Below, one piece after another: positions 34,702-36,039 of a DNA stretch of 36,039 nucleotides. The notes beneath the pieces were generated by a model that searched no databases, had not been told where the DNA came from, and was given only the letters and a program-made list of their open reading frames with translations. Origin of the DNA: Anaerophaga thermohalophila DSM 12881 (GTDB lineage Bacteria > Bacteroidota > Bacteroidia > Bacteroidales > Marinilabiliaceae); NCBI RefSeq assembly GCF_000191885.1, contig NZ_AEWI01000029.1, positions 1 to 36,039 on the forward strand, written 5' to 3'. How positions within the stretch are numbered: the stretch's first letter is position 1; every line of letters starts with the position of its first letter. A program made the position numbers and the translations under genes.

Positions 34702-34794
34702 AGTGTCAGTCTGTAAAGTGGCTTGTCCGAAAATTACTCATTTACGATAGAAAATTTCGTATTTTCGGACTTTGCAAGCCTTGTAAATGACACT
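34702..34794. repeat. 93-bp imperfect palindromic element upstream of xerD
   Basis: AGTGTCA (34702-34708) pairs with TGACACT (34788-34794). Inside, GGCTTG pairs with CAAGCC, and GTCCGAAAAT (34724-34733) with ATTTTCGGAC (34761-34770). It could form a long, interrupted hairpin. It lies in the 878-bp gap between the divergent aroQ and xerD genes. The rest of that gap (34361-34701 and 34795-34965) is AT-rich and I see no gene or clear promoter. Confidence 0.55.
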
Positions 34795-34965
34795 TTCTGA
34801 ACAGACACATGATTTGACACAACTTTTCCCGACTTTATAGACGGGCACTAATTATAGAAAATCAGCTCCGGGCTTATACTCATTTAAATTTTTTAACATA
34901 TAGAGAAGGCATCGGTTCTGCAAACAATCACATTCTGCAAAGCAATTTAAGGATTACTAATAAAA

Positions 34966-35877
34966 ATGAACAGCGACATGAATTGGGAACAAGAAGTTAA
35001 CGGGTTTAAGAACTATTTAAAAGTTGAAAAGGGTCTTTCAGATAATTCTATCCATGCCTACATTACAGACCTTCTTAAATTAGTTCAGTTTTTGAAAGAA
35101 AAAGGGTATGATGTTAGCCCGGAACAGGTAAAGCTTGATCACCTGAAAGAGATGATGGAATGGGTGAATGACAAAGGCATCAGTCCACGCACACAAGCCA
35201 GGATTATTAGCGGCATTAAATCGTTTTACAAGTATCTTCTCATTGAAGAAAAAGTAGATAAAGATCCCACGGCTCTGCTTGAAACACCAAAAGTGGGACG
35301 TAAACTTCCGGAAATTTTATCGGTTGAGGAAATTGATACCATTATCAATGCTGTCGACACCAAGAAGCCCGAAGGCCAACGCAATAAAGCCATACTGGAA
35401 ACATTATACAGTTGCGGCCTGCGTGTTTCAGAACTGATCGATCTAAAAATATCAAACCTTTTTTTCGAATCAGGTTTTGTGAAAATTGAAGGAAAAGGCA
35501 GTAAGGAAAGACTGGTACCGATCAGCACCAAAGCGATAAAAGAGATCAACCTTTATCTGAGCGAATACCGGAGAAACTTAAGGATTCACCCCGACCATGA
35601 AGATATTCTTTTTCTCAACAGACGGGGTAAAAAATTATCGCGGGTTATGATTTTTACCATCATTAAAAACATTACCCGAAAACTCGGACTTGAGAAAAAC
35701 ATTAGTCCACATACTTTCCGCCACTCATTTGCCACGCACTTGATCGACGGAGGTGCCAACCTGAGAGCAGTACAGGAAATGCTTGGACATGAATCGATCA
35801 TTACAACAGAAATTTATACTCACCTGGATAAAGAGTACCTCAAAAATACAATTATCCAGTACCATCCCAGATCGTAA
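34966..35877 (+). CDS. xerD: Site-specific tyrosine recombinase XerD
   Basis: A 303-residue recombinase that, with XerC, resolves chromosome dimers at dif. The N-terminal core-binding domain (about 1-105, FKNYLKVEKGLSDNSIHAYITDL) is followed by the catalytic domain. It has a complete active site: R153 (GLRVSEL), K177 (GKGSKER), H249 and R252 (HTFRHSFATHL), H275 (LGHESI) and Y284 (YTHLDKEYL). The motifs and C-terminal tail fit the chromosomal XerD/XerC type rather than a phage or transposon integrase. A second ATG at 34978 is possible. It is not next to attachment sites or cargo genes. A terminator follows. Confidence 0.93.
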   Translation: MNSDMNWEQEVNGFKNYLKVEKGLSDNSIHAYITDLLKLVQFLKEKGYDVSPEQVKLDHLKEMMEWVNDKGISPRTQARIISGIKSFYKYLLIEEKVDKDPTALLETPKVGRKLPEILSVEEIDTIINAVDTKKPEGQRNKAILETLYSCGLRVSELIDLKISNLFFESGFVKIEGKGSKERLVPISTKAIKEINLYLSEYRRNLRIHPDHEDILFLNRRGKKLSRVMIFTIIKNITRKLGLEKNISPHTFRHSFATHLIDGGANLRAVQEMLGHESIITTEIYTHLDKEYLKNTIIQYHPRS

Positions 35878-35934
35878 AACTCACCTGGCATAATTTACTG
35901 ATCCATAATTCCTGTCCCTAAAAAAATTAAAAAC

Positions 35935-35985
35935 GTCTTCAACATTGTTTGGAAAAGCACTTTCAAATTTGTTGAAGACTTTTTT
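35935..35985 (+). terminator. Rho-independent terminator after xerD
   Basis: GTCTTCAACA (35935-35944) pairs with TGTTGAAGAC (35970-35979), 25-base loop, followed directly by six T. It lies 58 bp after the xerD stop and just before element A copy 5. Confidence 0.82.
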
Positions 35986-35993
35986 ATAACCAA

Positions 35994-36039
35994 GAGTGCA
36001 GTATAAAAAGCATATTTTTGTCAAAATCAAGGCGTTTTA
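35994..36039 (+). mobile_element. Element A, copy 5 (cut by window end)
   Basis: Starts GAGTGCAGTATAAAAAGCAT and matches the first 46 bases of copy 1 almost exactly. The right half and its flank are outside the window, so target duplication cannot be tested. Confidence 0.85.

Noticed and set aside
34966..35877. Integrase of a mobile island
   Set aside because: Motifs fit chromosomal XerD; no attachment-site repeats, cargo or phage genes are nearby, and the tRNA gene is 2.9 kb away without a duplicated 3' end seen.

Overview
The window looks like chromosomal DNA from a member of the Bacteroidota, most likely the Bacteroidales/Marinilabiliales side. Evidence: promoters of the TAnnTTTG (-7) type, no strong Shine-Dalgarno sites, a six-domain S1 protein with a long acidic N-terminus, lineage-typical families (DUF3822, SiaB/SiaC pair, PnuC next to a NadR-like kinase), and a GH51 arabinofuranosidase. 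No rRNA, phage, transposase or CRISPR array is visible. The genus assignment is inference.

Layout: 1-6893 (+) holds a PepSY-type membrane protein, a BamA-like outer-membrane barrel protein, a small secreted protein and a large ABCG-like ABC transporter. 7284-13955 (-) holds siaC/siaB-like partner-switch genes, then an operon of S41 protease, pnuC, nadR-like kinase and serine acetyltransferase, then guaA. 14332-15927 (+) is a secreted GH51 enzyme. 16493-19763 (-) is rpsA, a STAS protein and RNase Z. 20304-25789 (+) is a bacteriohemerythrin followed by a tight nucleotide-sugar operon (ugd, UDP-xylose synthase, rfbA, rfbC, rfbD). 26208-27965 (+) is a phosphohexomutase that could supply glucose-1-phosphate to it. 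28023-29441 (-) is a RecD-like helicase. 29949-32007 (+) is an unknown anchored protein, DUF3822 and rsmD, converging on tRNA-Asp, pyk and aroQ (-). 34966-35877 (+) is xerD.

The unusual content lies between the genes. A family of about 140-bp non-coding palindromic elements (here 'element A') occurs four times complete and once cut by the window end. Its termini begin GAGTGCAGTATAAAAAGC or close variants, and three of the four complete copies are flanked by 6-bp direct repeats, one of them with one mismatch. One copy has been interrupted by a second 142-bp element ('element C') with the same kind of ends but a different interior, again with a near-perfect 6-bp duplication of the site. A further C copy lies at the window start. 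These look like miniature inverted-repeat transposable elements (MITEs) moved in trans by a transposase not present here. Other repeats are a tandem 94-97-bp unit ('repeat B') with a TGGCAAA/TTTGCCA palindrome and an embedded variable 8-bp tract, a 220-bp inverted-repeat element ('D'), and a 93-bp palindromic element upstream of xerD. All sit outside coding sequences.

I found no convincing undescribed multi-gene system. The strongest candidates for follow-up are the nested MITE family, the orphan SiaB/SiaC pair, and the coupling of a STAS protein to ribosomal protein S1 and RNase Z.
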